From Nakamurella flava (GTDB lineage: Bacteria > Actinomycetota > Actinomycetes > Mycobacteriales > Nakamurellaceae): a stretch of 64,000 bases of DNA. The position numbers and the translations under genes are program-made. Position 1 is the first letter of the stretch; the number at the start of each line of letters is the position of its first letter. The DNA lies in NCBI RefSeq assembly GCF_005298075.1, contig NZ_SZZH01000001.1, positions 1,984,001 through 2,048,000 on the forward strand, in the 5' to 3' direction. A model generated the notes under the pieces. It saw only the letters and a program-made list of their open reading frames with translations, did not search any database and was not told the origin of the DNA. This document shows, in pieces, positions 35,697-44,235 of the stretch.

Positions 35697-37031
35697 TCAG
35701 GCCGACCCGCTGATCACTCCGACGATCAGCACCGCGTTGAGGGCGACGATCGCCGCCGCGATCAGCCAGCCGAGCACCCGGACCGGGCGTCCGCTGACCG
35801 AACCCTCCATCACCGTCGCGTCGCCGGTCAGCCGCAGCAGCGGCACGAGCACGAACGGCAGCCCGAACGAGAGCACCACCTGCGACAGGATCAGCACGGT
35901 CGTCGGGTCGGCACCGACGGCGAGCAGCACCAGGGCGGGCGCGAGGGTCACGGCCCGCCGGACGAACAGGTTGATCCGGCGGCGCAGCAGACCCTCCATG
36001 ATCGCGCTCCCGGCGTAACAGCCGACCGATGTCGAGGCCAGGCCGGAGGCGAGCAGGCCGAGCCCGAACAGCACCCCGATGCCGGTGCCCAGCGTGGCGC
36101 TGACCGCGGCGTGCGCGCCCTCGATGGTGTCGACGTCGTCCCGTCCACGCAGGGCCGAGGCGGCCAGCAGCAGCATCGAGATGTTGACCGCACCGGCGAG
36201 CAGCATGGCCAGGACGACATCGAGCCGAGTGGCCCGCAGCAGCCGGGTGCGCGCCGGCCCGGCCGGGGTCCGCTGGTCCCCCGCTCCGAACCGGTCCCGG
36301 GTGAGTGCCGAGTGGAGGTAGACCACGTGCGGCATGACGGTGGCGCCGAGCATGGCCGCCGCCAGCAGCACCGATCCCAGGCCGTCGAAGCGGGGCACCA
36401 GTCCGGCGGCCACCTCCGCCGGGTCGGGTGGGGCGACGAAGAGCCCGGACACGAAGCCGATGGCGATGACGAGCAGGAACGCCGTGATGACGCGTTCGAA
36501 CGGCCGCTGGCCGCCGCGGTCCTGCACGGCCAGCAGCCCCAGGGACACGACGCCCGAGATGAGACCGCCCAGCACCAGTGGGACGTCGAACAGCAGGTAC
36601 AGCGCCACCGCTCCGCCGATCACCTCGGCCAGGTCGGTGGCCATCGCGACGGCCTCGGCCTGCGCCCAGTAGGCCAACCGGCCCGGGGTGCGCAGCCGGC
36701 GGCCGAGCAGCTGCGGCAGGGACGCGCCGGTGACGATGCCGAGCGACGCCGAGAGGTACTGGACCAGACCGGCCGCCGCGGTCGCGACGACCAGCACCCA
36801 GGTCAGCAGGTAGCCGTACGACGCCCCGGCCGACAGGTTCGCGGCGACGTTGCCCGGGTCGACGTAGGCGACCGCGGCCACGAACGCGGGGCCGAGCGCC
36901 GACCGCAGGGCCAGACGCGAGCGTCGCAGGCGTGAACCGGGTACCGCCGCGCTGGAGGCACCGGGCAGGGTGTCGCGGGTCCGCGAGCGCTCGGTGTCGG
37001 CCGCCGCCCGGCTCGCGTGTCGGTCCTCCAC
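35697..37031 (-). CDS. mntH: Nramp family divalent metal transporter
   Basis: 444 residues from a GTG at 37031; the start is uncertain, since the frame runs further upstream into the divergent gene. Eleven or so membrane segments. Helix 1 carries AAVAYVDPGNVAANLSAGAS with the metal-binding DPGN, and helix 6 carries GATVMPHVVYLHSALT with the MPH motif. These two motifs define the Nramp/MntH proton-coupled Mn(II)/Fe(II) importers. No metal-sensor gene or MntR site is apparent nearby. The convergent neighbour is the DUF3817 gene. Confidence 0.9.
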   Translation of the reverse strand: MEDRHASRAAADTERSRTRDTLPGASSAAVPGSRLRRSRLALRSALGPAFVAAVAYVDPGNVAANLSAGASYGYLLTWVLVVATAAAGLVQYLSASLGIVTGASLPQLLGRRLRTPGRLAYWAQAEAVAMATDLAEVIGGAVALYLLFDVPLVLGGLISGVVSLGLLAVQDRGGQRPFERVITAFLLVIAIGFVSGLFVAPPDPAEVAAGLVPRFDGLGSVLLAAAMLGATVMPHVVYLHSALTRDRFGAGDQRTPAGPARTRLLRATRLDVVLAMLLAGAVNISMLLLAASALRGRDDVDTIEGAHAAVSATLGTGIGVLFGLGLLASGLASTSVGCYAGSAIMEGLLRRRINLFVRRAVTLAPALVLLAVGADPTTVLILSQVVLSFGLPFVLVPLLRLTGDATVMEGSVSGRPVRVLGWLIAAAIVALNAVLIVGVISGSA

Positions 37032-37100
37032 CGGTCCCGCTTCTCCGTTCCGCTCGATCCGCTGTTCGACGCTGCCCCGGTCGCCCGGCGCGGCCCCCCG

Positions 37101-38174
37101 ATGGGGCAGCATGCCATCGTGAGTTCCCTCCCCGTCGCCCGCACACCAGATCCGTCGCTCGCCCCGCCGCTGCGCTGGGGGGTACTCGCGCCGGGCCGTA
37201 TCGCGGCCGGCTTCACGGAGGCGCTGCACCGCCACACCCGGCAGCGGGTGGTGGCCGTCGGTTCCCGGTCGGCCGAGCGGGCGGCCGCCTTCGCCCACCG
37301 GTTCGGCATCGCCCGCTCCCACGGCTCCTACCAGGCACTGGTGCAGGACTCGCAGGTCGATGCGGTCTATGTGGCCTCCCCGCACAGCGAGCACCACGCG
37401 CAGGCCCTGCTGGCGATCGCCGCCGGCAAACCGGTACTGGTGGAGAAGGCGTTCACCCGCAACGCCCGCGAGGCCCGGGAGGTCGTCGATGCGGCCGCCA
37501 CGGCGGGGGTGCTGGTGATGGAGGCGATGTGGACGCGGTTCCTGCCGCAGACCGACGTCCTCGGACAGCTGCTGGCCGACGGGGCCCTCGGCGAGGTGAC
37601 GACCGTGCTGGCCGACCACGGTCAGTACTTCACCCCGGACCCGACGGACCGGTTGTTCGATCCGCACCTGGCCGGCGGGGCCCTGCTCGACCTCGGCGTG
37701 TACCCGCTGTCCCTGGCCTCGTTCGTCCTCGGGGTGCCCGGGACACATCCTCCGGTGGACGACGCCCCGGGCGTCGTCGCGGTCGGCACGCGCACGGAGA
37801 CGGGTGTCGACGCCCAGGTCTCCCTGGTGCTGAGCGCAGGCCGCGCGCAGGCCTGCCTGTCGACGACGTTGCTGGCCGTCACGCCGACCACGGCCGCGGT
37901 CTGTGGAACGGCGGGCCGGGTGGAGTTCACCGGCCCGTTCTATGCCCCCGCGACGATGACGCTCTGGCCCACCGGATCCGACGACCCGCTGGTGCGGCCG
38001 GCCGACGACCTGCCGGGGTCGGGCGGGATGGCCTACGAGGCGGCGCATTTCGCGACGCTGGTGGACGGCGGCGCGACCGTGTCGCCGCTGTTGCCGCCGT
38101 CGGAGTCGGTCGCCGTACTCGAGCTGATCGACGAGGTGCGTCGGCGGCTCGGGGTGGTCTACCCGGGCGAGTGA
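37101..38174 (+). CDS. Gfo/Idh/MocA family oxidoreductase
   Basis: 357 residues from the ATG at 37101 (a GTG at 37119 is possible). The Rossmann half has LRWGVLAPGRIAAGFTEAL and VVAVGSRSAERAAAFAHRFG. VDAVYVASPHSEHHAQALLA and GKPVLVEKAFTRNAREAREV contain the EK(A/P) motif with the catalytic Lys. MEAMWTRFLPQ and GGALLDLGVYPLSLASFVLG are typical of the C-terminal dimerisation half of dihydrodiol-dehydrogenase-like members. It would oxidise or reduce a sugar or cyclitol with NAD(P). It is divergent from mntH and overlaps the mazG end by 16 bases. Substrate unknown. Confidence 0.88.
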   Translation: MGQHAIVSSLPVARTPDPSLAPPLRWGVLAPGRIAAGFTEALHRHTRQRVVAVGSRSAERAAAFAHRFGIARSHGSYQALVQDSQVDAVYVASPHSEHHAQALLAIAAGKPVLVEKAFTRNAREAREVVDAAATAGVLVMEAMWTRFLPQTDVLGQLLADGALGEVTTVLADHGQYFTPDPTDRLFDPHLAGGALLDLGVYPLSLASFVLGVPGTHPPVDDAPGVVAVGTRTETGVDAQVSLVLSAGRAQACLSTTLLAVTPTTAAVCGTAGRVEFTGPFYAPATMTLWPTGSDDPLVRPADDLPGSGGMAYEAAHFATLVDGGATVSPLLPPSESVAVLELIDEVRRRLGVVYPGE

Positions 38175-38860
38175 TCGCCCTGCAACCGGGAGGCCTGGGT
38201 GCGGGCGACGGCCCGGAGTTCCGACTCCGGATCGTCTCCCGCCGCCCCGGCCCGCGCGGCGATGCGGTAGAGCCGCTCGCCGACCGAGTCGCCGGTGGGC
38301 AGATCGAGGGGTAGACCGTGCCGGGCCGTCCGGGCGCCGATCTTGCCGGCCAGTGCGGCGGCGGGTTGGCCGAGCGCCACGCCGTCCAGCGGACCGGACC
38401 GGCCGGGTTCGGCCGTCTTGAGTTCGTCCCAGCGGCGCTGCTGGTCCGCGGCCGTGTGCAGCCGTTCCCGTTCGGTGGGGTCGGCGAAGACGTGCGGGTG
38501 CCGGCGGACCAGCTTGTCGACCAGATCGCCGGCGACGTCGTCGATGTCGAAACCGCCCTGTTCCGCGGGGGTCTCGGCGGCGATGCGGGCGTGGAAGAGG
38601 ACCTGCAGCAGGACGTCGCCGAGTTCCTCACGGACGGCGGCGGCGTCGCCCCGTTCGATGGCGTCGACGAGCTCGTAGCACTCTTCGACCAGGTAGCGGA
38701 GCAGGGTCGCGGGCGTCTGCTCGGCATCCCACGGGCAGCCGCCGGGGGAACGCAACCGGTCCATCACCGCGATGGCGTCGAGCAGGGTGTGACCCGCCGG
38801 GGGCTGCTCGGCGGGGTTGCCGACGATCGCCGGGGCGAGGGGTGGGAAGCGGTCGGTCAC
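38159..38860 (-). CDS. mazG: MazG family nucleoside triphosphate pyrophosphohydrolase
   Basis: 233 residues from a GTG at 38860 that overlaps the preceding stop (GTGA). SPGGCPWDAEQTPATLLRYL is the classic MazG opening, and EECYELVDAIERGDAAAVRE followed by ELGDVLLQVLFHARIA carries the EExxE...ExxD magnesium site. KLVRRHPHVFAD is also conserved. MazG cleaves NTPs, including ppGpp-related and oxidised nucleotides, to NMP and pyrophosphate. The C-terminal third is divergent. In mycobacteria mazG lies between mfd and lpqU-eno; here it follows the SurA-like lipoprotein, and eno is 7 kb away. Confidence 0.93.
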   Translation of the reverse strand: MTDRFPPLAPAIVGNPAEQPPAGHTLLDAIAVMDRLRSPGGCPWDAEQTPATLLRYLVEECYELVDAIERGDAAAVREELGDVLLQVLFHARIAAETPAEQGGFDIDDVAGDLVDKLVRRHPHVFADPTERERLHTAADQQRRWDELKTAEPGRSGPLDGVALGQPAAALAGKIGARTARHGLPLDLPTGDSVGERLYRIAARAGAAGDDPESELRAVARTQASRLQGDHSPG

Positions 38861-39819
38861 AAGCCGTCCCCGACCGGGATCACGGCGACGGACAGGGGAT
38901 CCCAGGCGCCGATCCTCGGGTTGACGGTGACCCCCACCTGCTCGGCCGTGGGGGCGAGCAACAGGGCGCCGAGGTCGAAGATGGCCGACAACTGCTGGCT
39001 GGGGCCGCCGCCGGCCCCCTGGGAGGCCGCGGCCAGGTCGTCGGCGGTCAACCGGCCCGGCTGCTCCTGCCGGCTGGTGATCCGCAGGACGGCGACCCCG
39101 CCGTCCGCGGCCGGAGCGAGGATGACGTCGCCGACCGCGGCGTGGTAGACGCCGAGCGCTCCGAGGGCCGGCCGCGTGGTGAGCTGGAACTGCTGGCGCA
39201 CCGGGTTGCTGGACGTGGAAACCTCGGTGTCGACGACGTCGGGCTGGCTGAGCCAGCGTGTCCGGGTGGCCACCGCGGCCGCCCGGTCGGCGACCAGGAC
39301 GCCGTCGACGCCGACGGACACGTCGGTGACGGCCGCTCCCTCGGCGGGCAGCGCGGCGAACCATCGCTCGAGGAGCAGCAGGTCCCGGACGGCGCGCCGG
39401 CCGACGTCGCCGGACCCGCCGGTGGCGGACGCCGACTGGGCCAGGGCGGTGCTGACCTCCTGCTCGGAGACGGTGATGCCGGCCCGGGCGGCCGCCTGCT
39501 CGAGCAACTGGGAGCGGATCGCCGACGTCGCCTGGCCGCGGTTGTAGTACGCGGTCTCGACGGGACCGGGCCCGGTGGTCGGGGAGGTGGCGCCGGCCTG
39601 GATGGCGGTGACCGCGCTGGCTGCGGCGGCGAACACGTCCGCTTCCGAGATCGCGACGTCACCCACCTCGGCCGCCGCGGATGGCGGTGGCGTGGCACAG
39701 GAGGCCAGGACGGGCAGAACGAAAAGCGTCCCGGCCAGTGCCGCGAGCAGTCGACGCGGCACCCGTGACCGTCCGCAACCGGGCCGCGCCGCACCGGTCG
39801 CCTTCTGGCGGTAACTCAC
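38857..39819 (-). CDS. SurA-N-like lipoprotein
   Basis: About 320 residues from a GTG at 39819; the start is uncertain, and 39762 or 39906 are alternatives. A basic n-region (RVPRRLLAALAG) and hydrophobic core end in VLASCATPP, a lipobox with Cys. The mature part begins with AAEVGDVAISEADVFAAAAS and continues with IRSQLLEQAAARAGITVSEQ, similar to the SurA N-terminal chaperone domain. No PPIase domain is obvious. It probably acts at the outer face of the membrane in protein folding. It is coupled to mazG by GTGA. Confidence 0.78.
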   Translation of the reverse strand: MSYRQKATGAARPGCGRSRVPRRLLAALAGTLFVLPVLASCATPPPSAAAEVGDVAISEADVFAAAASAVTAIQAGATSPTTGPGPVETAYYNRGQATSAIRSQLLEQAAARAGITVSEQEVSTALAQSASATGGSGDVGRRAVRDLLLLERWFAALPAEGAAVTDVSVGVDGVLVADRAAAVATRTRWLSQPDVVDTEVSTSSNPVRQQFQLTTRPALGALGVYHAAVGDVILAPAADGGVAVLRITSRQEQPGRLTADDLAAASQGAGGGPSQQLSAIFDLGALLLAPTAEQVGVTVNPRIGAWDPLSVAVIPVGDGL

Positions 39820-39949
39820 CCACGAAAGACTGCCACACGGCCCCGGAGTCCTCGGGACGTGGTGCGGCCTGCTGCCCGGAAGAGAGCTTTCCTCAGCATT
39901 ACTCATGCGCATAGCGTCATCAATACGTGACTCGTAGTAAGGCAGGCCG

Positions 39950-41332
39950 ATGCCCCTCTCTCGCCGTCGTTTCCTGTCCGTCGCCTCGGCCACCGCCGGG
40001 CTGACGGTGGCCTCTCTCGCGGGTCCACGGTCGGCGCTGGCCGCGGGTTCGTCGTTCACCGTCGCGGTCATCCCGGACACCCAGCAGGAGGTCTTCGGAT
40101 CGGACCGCCGCTTCGGCCAGCGCACCCGGTGGCTGGCCGACAACCGCTCGGCCCTCGGCCTGGCCTTCGTCGCCCACACCGGGGACGTCGTGAACTGGGA
40201 CACCCCCGACCACTCCCAGTACGCCGTCGCCAGCCAGGCGTTCGAGAACCTCGACCGGGCCGGCATCGGTTGGCTGCCCAGCATCGGCAACCACGACACC
40301 GCCGCGGTCGGGGTCGGCGGCAGCGCCGCGGACCCCCGCCGTACGCGCGCCCTGGTCCGCGACACCACCACCTTCAACGACTACTTCCCGACCTCCCGGA
40401 TGCGCTCCCTGAGCGGGACGTTCGAGAACGGGAAGATCGACAACGCCTACTCCACCTTCACCGCCGGCGGCGCGCAGTGGATGCTGCTGAGCCTGGAACT
40501 CTGGCCGCGCGCCGCGGCGGTGGCCTGGGCCGACGCGGTGCTGGCGGCCCATCCCCGCCACAACGTCATCCTGTCCACCCACAGCCACCTGAACGGCGAC
40601 GGCACCGTCTACGGCCGCGCCGACTACGGCGACACCAGCCCTCAACAGCTCCTCGACCAGCTCCTCCGCCCCCGCGCCAATGTCAAGATCGTGCTGTCCG
40701 GGCACGTGGGCCTGGCCGGGCACCGCATCGACACCCACACCGACGGTTCCCGCTTCGCCTCGTTCCTCGGCACCTTCCATTCCAACAGCACCAACCCCGT
40801 CCAGCTCCTGACCATCGACCCGGACGCCGGCACCATCGCGACCCGGTTCACGGCCCCCGCCAACGGCCAGACCTGGCCCGAGTACGCCACGACCGTCGAC
40901 GGGATGACCTTCTCCCGCTCCAGTGACGGGGCCGAGTCGAGCCGGGCCGTGGCTCTGCAAGCACGGGTCAACGCTCGGTTCGTGACGGCCGAGGCGGCCG
41001 GCACGCGCTCCCTCATCGCGAATCGGGACGGAGTGGGGCTCTGGGAGACCTTCGACCTGGTCTCACTCGCCGATGGCGGGAGTGCTCTGCGAGCCCGGGC
41101 CAACGGCCGGTTCGTCTGCGCCGACGGCGCCGGCTCGCTGCCGTTGATCGCCAACCGGGACGCGGTCGGCACATGGGAGACCTTTGATCTCGTCCCGACC
41201 GGGGGCGGGGACGCCCTACGGTCCCGGGCCAACGGTCTGTTCGTCTGCGCCGACGGGGCCGGCAGTCAGCCGCTACAGGCGAACCGGTCGGCCGCGGGGT
41301 TGTGGGAGACCCTGGTCATCGTCGGCGCCTGA
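39950..41332 (+). CDS. Tat-exported metallophosphoesterase with beta-trefoil tail
   Basis: 460 residues. The N-terminus MPLSRRRFLSVASATAGLTV is a Tat signal with cleavage after AALA-like residues. The calcineurin-like phosphoesterase core shows VAVIPDTQQE, FVAHTGDVVNWD, PSIGNHDTAA, ILSTHSHLNGDG and IVLSGHVGLAGH, giving the full set of metal-binding residues. From about residue 325, three repeats of about 42 residues each end in ANRDxxGxWETFDLV-like motifs (the third is diverged), resembling a fascin/ricin-type beta-trefoil. It likely hydrolyses phosphate esters outside the cell, with the trefoil binding a glycan or surface. Substrate unknown. Confidence 0.87.
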   Translation: MPLSRRRFLSVASATAGLTVASLAGPRSALAAGSSFTVAVIPDTQQEVFGSDRRFGQRTRWLADNRSALGLAFVAHTGDVVNWDTPDHSQYAVASQAFENLDRAGIGWLPSIGNHDTAAVGVGGSAADPRRTRALVRDTTTFNDYFPTSRMRSLSGTFENGKIDNAYSTFTAGGAQWMLLSLELWPRAAAVAWADAVLAAHPRHNVILSTHSHLNGDGTVYGRADYGDTSPQQLLDQLLRPRANVKIVLSGHVGLAGHRIDTHTDGSRFASFLGTFHSNSTNPVQLLTIDPDAGTIATRFTAPANGQTWPEYATTVDGMTFSRSSDGAESSRAVALQARVNARFVTAEAAGTRSLIANRDGVGLWETFDLVSLADGGSALRARANGRFVCADGAGSLPLIANRDAVGTWETFDLVPTGGGDALRSRANGLFVCADGAGSQPLQANRSAAGLWETLVIVGA

Positions 41333-41375
41333 ACCCCAGGACGGACGCACCCCGCGGCACAGCGGACGCGGAGAC

Positions 41376-41410
41376 GACGACGGCCCGACCGCAAGGGTCG
41401 GGCCGTCGTC
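41376..41410. terminator. Bidirectional hairpin terminator
   Basis: A perfect 15-bp inverted repeat (GACGACGGCCCGACC and complement) with loop GCAAG lies between the convergent phosphoesterase and sugar transferase genes. A G-run follows on the plus strand; no U-tract is seen. Confidence 0.75.
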
Positions 41411-41439
41411 GGGGGGGCCTGCGCTGAGAGCTGGGACGG

Positions 41440-43011
41440 CTAGAACGCCCCGGAGCCGGTCATGACCGCCTTGACGGTCTTGAACATGATGACCAGGTCG
41501 CCGGTGATGGACCAGTTCTCGACGTAGAAGACGTCGAGACGGACCGAGTCGTCCCAGCTGAGGTTGGACCGGCCGGAGACCTGCCACAGGCCGGTCATGC
41601 CCGGCTTGACCAGCAGGCGCAACCGCGCCTCGTCCTCGTAGAGATCGACCTCGGCCTTGAGCGGCGGCCGGGGGCCGACGAGGCTCATGTCGCCCTTGAC
41701 GACGTTGAACAGCTGCGGCAGCTCGTCGATCGAGTAGCGCCGGATGATGCGGCCGACCGAAGTGACCCGGGGGTCGTTCTTCATCTTGAACAGGACGTTG
41801 TTGCCGGCGTCCTGCTGCTCGACCCGCAGGGCCTGCAGCTGGCTCTCCGCGTCGGTGACCATCGACCGGAACTTGATCATCCGGAAGATCTCGCCGTTGA
41901 TCCCGACCCGCTCCTGACGGAAGAAGACCGGGCCGCGGCTGGTCAGCTTGATGGCCACTGCCACCCCGATCAGGATCGGGGAGAACAGGGTGATGAGCAG
42001 GCTGGCCCCGACGACGTCGAACGCCTTCTTCAGCAGGCGGTTCGCGCCGTGGTACGTCGGGCGGTCGACGTGGATCAGGGGCAGACCGTCCACCGGCTGG
42101 GTGTGGATGCGCGGGCCGGCGATGTTGGTCAGGGCCGGCGCCAGGATCAGCTCGGCGTCGGTGTCCTCCAGGGCCCAGGACAGCTTGCGGACGGACGTGG
42201 GGCCGAACGCGGCGCTGGACGTCACCGCGACTGAATCGGCGCCGGTGCTCCGAACGACGTCGACGATGTCGTCGAAGTCGCCGACGACCGGCACACCGTC
42301 GACGGCCAGGACGGGACCCCCGTCGGCGTCGACCGCTCGCCGGGACTGGTGCAGGCAGACGCCGATCACCTGGTAGCCGGCCCGCGGGGTCCGCTTGAGT
42401 TCCTGGACCAGTTCGGTCACCGTCGCGAGGTTGCCGACGGCCAGCACCTTGGACTGGTACTCGCCGGCGTCCCGGACCCGGTGCAGCCACCGGCGCCAGA
42501 CGTAGCGACTCACCAGCAGGGCGGCCAGACCCACGGGCAGCATGACGAGCAGGTAGCCGCGGGACAGTTCCAGCTTGAACAGGTACGACATGATCGCCGC
42601 GAAACCGAAGACGGCGAAGGTGGCGTTGATGATCCGCTTGTACTCGGCGGCGCCGTAACCGCAGAAGCGCGGGTCCCGGGAACCGAAGACGTTCAGGGCC
42701 AGCAACCACACGACGGCCAGGACCACCGTGGTGGCGGCGTACGGGAGACCGGTGGCCACGAGCGTCTCGCCGGCGCCGATGGTCGGCAGCGGCTCGGTGT
42801 GGACGACGATGCCGGCCAGGATCAGCGCAGCGAGGTCGGTCAACAGCAGTCGGCTGGCGTACCGGGCGCCCCAGCGACGGCGACCGCCGCGGGCGGTGGC
42901 GTCGCCGGGCTGAGCACTCGAGGGAGTGGCTGCGCCGGATCCCACCATCGGGGTGGCCGCATGCCGCGCCCTCCGCCCCCGAAAGCCGATTCCGTCCGTC
43001 GTCAGTGCCAT
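41440..43011 (-). CDS. Polyprenyl-phosphate sugar-1-phosphate transferase (WbaP/CpsE-like)
   Basis: 523 residues from the ATG at 43011, with GAGGGTGAG upstream. Four N-terminal membrane segments precede a Rossmann-like domain (KVLAVGNLATVTELVQEL) and a fifth membrane segment at FDVVGASLLITLFSPILIGV. The catalytic domain carries FFRQERVGINGEIFRMIKFR, SMVTDAESQL, RRYSIDELPQLFNVVKGDMS, LVGPRPPLKAEV and LVKPGMTGLWQVSGRSNLSW. This enzyme starts repeat-unit assembly by moving a sugar-1-phosphate from a UDP/CDP-sugar to undecaprenyl phosphate. It is the only such initiating transferase in the window and may serve both glycosyltransferase sets. Confidence 0.94.
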   Translation of the reverse strand: MALTTDGIGFRGRRARHAATPMVGSGAATPSSAQPGDATARGGRRRWGARYASRLLLTDLAALILAGIVVHTEPLPTIGAGETLVATGLPYAATTVVLAVVWLLALNVFGSRDPRFCGYGAAEYKRIINATFAVFGFAAIMSYLFKLELSRGYLLVMLPVGLAALLVSRYVWRRWLHRVRDAGEYQSKVLAVGNLATVTELVQELKRTPRAGYQVIGVCLHQSRRAVDADGGPVLAVDGVPVVGDFDDIVDVVRSTGADSVAVTSSAAFGPTSVRKLSWALEDTDAELILAPALTNIAGPRIHTQPVDGLPLIHVDRPTYHGANRLLKKAFDVVGASLLITLFSPILIGVAVAIKLTSRGPVFFRQERVGINGEIFRMIKFRSMVTDAESQLQALRVEQQDAGNNVLFKMKNDPRVTSVGRIIRRYSIDELPQLFNVVKGDMSLVGPRPPLKAEVDLYEDEARLRLLVKPGMTGLWQVSGRSNLSWDDSVRLDVFYVENWSITGDLVIMFKTVKAVMTGSGAF

Positions 43012-43561
43012 CTCACCCTCGAATTCTGCTCGCAGTCTCACGCGCGGCCTGGTGACGCAGTGCTGTTGTGCGTCACACCAGAGCGGGAAACTCTCCCCTC
43101 GCGATCGGCAGAAGAGTGATCCTCGCCGACCACCCGAATCTACCGTCTGACCTCACTCAGAGCGAAGACCCTGATGGCGTATTCCCCTTTTCGAGTGGCT
43201 GTTCACTCTCTGGGGCTCGTCATGAGCGAAACACGATGACCCAGTGTCGATTGAGTCGCCTGTTCCCGCGGTGGACCAGCAGACACGGAGGGTCAATGTG
43301 GCTCTGGTCACGCAGAAACGTGGTACTCGGATGGGTCAGGGCGGATGCGAACCCAGCCGGGATGGATGCTCGGGACGCTCAGCGTTGCTGATCGGTGGGG
43401 GCCAGCCAGGAGCGTAACCGAAAAAGCCCCGAACGAGGACGAGAGGTCCTCGGTCGGGGCAATCGGAGCACAACGGATGAACAGCCGGTGACTACCGTCG
43501 GGCGGTACCGGATCGAGCCTGGTCACGGCTCGGCAAGGATCGGCCGGTGGCCGACCGGCGG
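43012..43561 (-). other. Intergenic region between sugar transferase and TagD-like genes
   Basis: 550 bases. It contains the rho-independent terminator of the TagD-like gene (43426-43460) and, nearer 43011, the presumed promoter of the sugar transferase. A short inverted repeat GAGTG...CACTC lies near 43191-43206. A 31-codon frame at 43297 has a near-perfect GGAGGG site but no family-like features and is not called. No other gene is recognised. Confidence 0.45.
43426..43460 (-). terminator. Rho-independent terminator of the TagD-like gene
   Basis: Two 15-base arms (GCCCCGAACGAGGAC on the plus strand) pair with one internal mismatch around a five-base loop. On the minus strand the stem is followed by TTTTT, a classical intrinsic terminator, about 100 bases after the stop of the cytidylyltransferase gene. 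Confidence 0.85.
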
Positions 43562-43996
43562 TCAGACAGCGGCCGAACGACCCTCGGTCGCGGCGGTCAG
43601 CGCCCGCCGCAGCTGGGTGCTCGACGTGTGGATGGTGTACGGGAAGTACTCGATCTCGACGCCGTGCTCGGCGAAATCCTGCTCGAGCCGGATCCCCTTG
43701 GGAGTCCCCCGCCAGTCGTCACCCTTGAAGAGCACGTCGAACCGCAGTTCCCGCCAGGTGTCGACCTTGTCCGGAACCACCTCGGCCACCGCGCGGTCCA
43801 CGACGTCGATGTGCGACACGATCTCCAGCCGCTCGGCGAGCGGGATGAACGGCCGCGCCCCCTTGGTCAGCTCCAGCATCTCGTCGGAGACGACGCCGGC
43901 GATCAGGAAGTCACACCGGCTTTTGGCGTGCCGCAGGATGTTGAGGTGACCGATATGGAACAGGTCATAAGCGCCAGGGGCATAGCCGATGCGCAC
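43562..43996 (-). CDS. Glycerol-3-phosphate cytidylyltransferase-like (TagD) protein
   Basis: 144 residues from a GTG at 43996, preferred because GGAG sits five bases upstream (a TTG 15 bases earlier is the alternative). RIGYAPGAYDLFHIGHLNIL carries the HxGH nucleotidyl-transfer motif, and TIHTSSTQLRRAL resembles the C-terminal SSTxIR motif. Family members join CTP to glycerol-3-phosphate or similar alcohol phosphates, giving CDP-glycerol for teichoic-acid-like polymers or for glycerol-phosphate decoration. It is transcribed alone, with its own intrinsic terminator. The alcohol phosphate used cannot be determined. Confidence 0.88.
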   Translation of the reverse strand: MRIGYAPGAYDLFHIGHLNILRHAKSRCDFLIAGVVSDEMLELTKGARPFIPLAERLEIVSHIDVVDRAVAEVVPDKVDTWRELRFDVLFKGDDWRGTPKGIRLEQDFAEHGVEIEYFPYTIHTSSTQLRRALTAATEGRSAAV

Positions 43997-44235
43997 AGTG
44001 ACTCCAATCAAAAGGGGTAAGTGTTGCAGTCACCCTTCGGCCCCCCATTGGACACCCGAGCGCTACCTTCTGATTGAGAGTAATCGAGTGGACGCCCCAA
44101 ATGGAGCAGCGTCACCCGGTCGGGCTTAAGAAAGCCCCGGTCTCATCACGAAGCGTGGCGTCCCGTGATGCTCGCTCGATCTGACGTCATATGGCAGTAG
44201 CTGGCCGGTTGCGCGCCGTCATCCGACTGCCCGCG

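Noticed and set aside
37031-38048. Upstream extension of the mntH frame through the divergent oxidoreductase
   Set aside because: The extension is the complement of a well-supported Gfo/Idh/MocA gene and bears no transporter-like sequence.
43297-43391. 31-codon frame with GGAGGG before the ATG
   Set aside because: Very short, no hydrophobic or conserved pattern, and it lies in the leader region of another gene.
44122-44170. Weak hairpins (GGGCTT/AAGCCC and CATCACG/CGTGATG) downstream of the Wzz-kinase gene
   Set aside because: Stems are short or widely spaced and no U-run follows; not strong enough to call a terminator.
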